In this document: in pieces, positions 62,598-64,000 of the stretch
How positions within the stretch are numbered: the stretch's first letter is position 1
Layout of the letters: the number at the start of each line of letters is the position of its first letter
DNA from: Chrysomallon squamiferum
Taxonomy: Eukaryota; Mollusca; Gastropoda; Neomphalida; Peltospiridae
Assembly: GCA_012295275.1 (NCBI GenBank)
Contig: CM022665.1
Location: forward strand, 12,517,976-12,581,975
DNA: 64,000 bases
Direction of reading: 5' to 3'
Position numbers and translations under genes: made by a program
Notes under the pieces: generated by a model
The model's input: the letters and a program-made list of their open reading frames with translations, nothing else
What the model was told of the DNA's origin: nothing
Databases searched by the model: none

Positions 62598-64000
62598 AAA
62601 AAATCATGACATAGCATTGAGCAGTTTTGCAAAGATTTACTCTGTCAAAATTTGTTTTTTTAATACTTAGAGGAAATTCTCTCTCTCCATTCTTATCAAT
62701 TAGCAGAAAGAAATAGTTTATATGTTCCTTCCCATACACAGAAAACATTTACAGTCATGTGGAACTGGCTTCAACAGGACCCTATGTATTACCATCATTT
62801 TAAAAAAGACATGTTAGTAATTCTGTCAAGTGCCAAACAGAAGTTGAATACAAACATACATTTTTTGATGCAGTGAAGCTTAACACCGATAAGAAAATAG
62901 ATATGTGTGATAATAAATATTTATATTTAAAAGCTGTTTTGTTTTGTTTTTTAATCTGTGTTTTAAAACTTTATATATATAGGGTCATTATAAAGTCCTT
63001 ATGCAATTCTGAATTTTTATAACTGAAATTCAGCTACAAAGTGTATTTCTAAAACTTCAGTCTTATAATGATTTTTATCTATAATAATGGTTGCCATGTT
63101 GAAAATTAAAAATCTCAACAATAAATATATCTAAAAATCAACAAATTCTTTTTTCTTATCCACTTTACAGATCAGTTCTATCATGCATATGTCAGAAGTT
63201 ACAGAAATTGCTCAAAAACTTCATAATGACCCTGTATATATACATACTTTGATTTTTGTTTCATTTAATATTTTTTAAAAACCTTTTAAATTTATAACTT
63301 TTAAGAATCTTTGATTTTTTTATTTATTGCTTTAAACATTTAACTTAATTGATTTTTTTTAGTACATCTTTAAAGACCATTTTGACTTTGATTTATATCT
63401 TACAAGACATTTTGACTATGACTTAAAGCAATATCTTTTTATATTTAACACACTGACTCTTTTTTTCACATTCAGCCACGTTAAATTGTCTGATGTAGAA
63501 GGTTTACCAACCTTTTTATTTACAGTACTTGTATGCAATAAACTTCAGTGTGTTAAAGAAACTGAATATACAGTGGGTCAGTGTTATGGTAATTCTGTTT
63601 ACATAACGTATCAAATACAAAAGACGTCTAGGTTCTCATAATGGAATCCCCAGTCATGATAGGGAAAACGTGATGTATAATATTTCAGCTTTAACACAAA
63701 TTACTTTATATCTTAATATCGTTTTTCTGATACTGCTTATTTCTTAATTTGTTTAATGTATGTATGTATGTATATATGTGTGTGTGTATGTGTGTATATA
63801 TATATTCAAAAAAATTAATAGATTAAAATAAGAAATTTGAGTAATACTCATATTAGAAAAATGTTGACATGAAATGTATTTTTTATTTTTTTGTGTTTAT
63901 TTTAATTTCAATTTTTATTTTGTTTTTACTTTTACTTATTTTTACCTGAGATTACTTTGTTTTTGCTTGGACGTTTACTTATACTTTTATTTTTATTTTT

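Larger units (their letters stand above)
59455..64000 (+). other. Intron 1 of the second PAH gene (open at right edge)
   Basis: The first 170 bases align with the start of copy-1 intron 1 (TTTCATAAAT, GCGCAT.TGAACTGTCATTC, CTAGTAGAACAGATTC). A block near 62114-62150 (AAGCTTGGAAAATGACA) matches copy 1 at 44243, so the second copy has gained about 2.5 kb in between. A (CT)n tract lies at 61073-61143. A perfect TGACGTCA CRE-type octamer lies at 60393-60400. No exon is recognised. Confidence 0.55.

Overview
The window is AT-rich animal nuclear DNA with dense microsatellites ((GT)n, (CT)n/(GA)n, (TTA)n, (ATAC)n), short GT-AG introns and vertebrate-like intron positions. No host name can be read directly. 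Lophotrochozoan invertebrate, probably a mollusc, is an inference from the intron-rich conserved genes, the repeat style and the FLYWCH and Ty3-type debris. All recognisable genes are on the + strand.

Layout: (1) 0.38-1.25 kb, a basic unrecognised protein in one long terminal exon. (2) 3.3-9.0 kb, a seven-exon SLC16/MCT-like transporter with an unusual six-cysteine extracellular insert; a tRNA-derived SINE sits in one intron. (3) 9.3-13.0 kb, gene-poor simple-repeat DNA. (4) 13.0-14.8 kb, a second unrecognised basic protein, preceded by a TATA-like box and an open frame that is out of register by one base. (5) 16.7-33.4 kb, a complete 26-exon HACE1 orthologue (ankyrin repeats plus HECT E3 ligase, 1054 aa). 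The exon lengths sum to a multiple of three and the catalytic cysteine is present. (6) 35.8-41.85 kb, PSMA1, the proteasome alpha-1 subunit (282 aa). (7) 43.97-55.07 kb, a phenylalanine-4-hydroxylase (PAH) gene. Its exon lengths match the human gene exactly at most positions, but it has a -1 shift in exon 5, a lost donor after exon 6, and a -2 shift plus a lost acceptor at exon 10. I read it as a decayed copy, or less likely a badly assembled one. Its first intron holds a FLYWCH zinc-finger ORF and a truncated Ty3/gypsy reverse-transcriptase fragment. (8) 59.40 kb, a second PAH first exon with a homologous promoter. This marks a tandem duplicate that continues past the right edge.

The genes are not an operon. 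HACE1 (E3 ligase) and PSMA1 (20S core) both act in ubiquitin-proteasome turnover, but the adjacency is probably incidental. The most interesting signal is the tandem PAH pair: an upstream copy with graded damage and a downstream copy sharing its promoter. Next come the cysteine-rich MCT-like transporter and the two unrecognised basic proteins. No CRISPR, rRNA or intact tRNA was seen.
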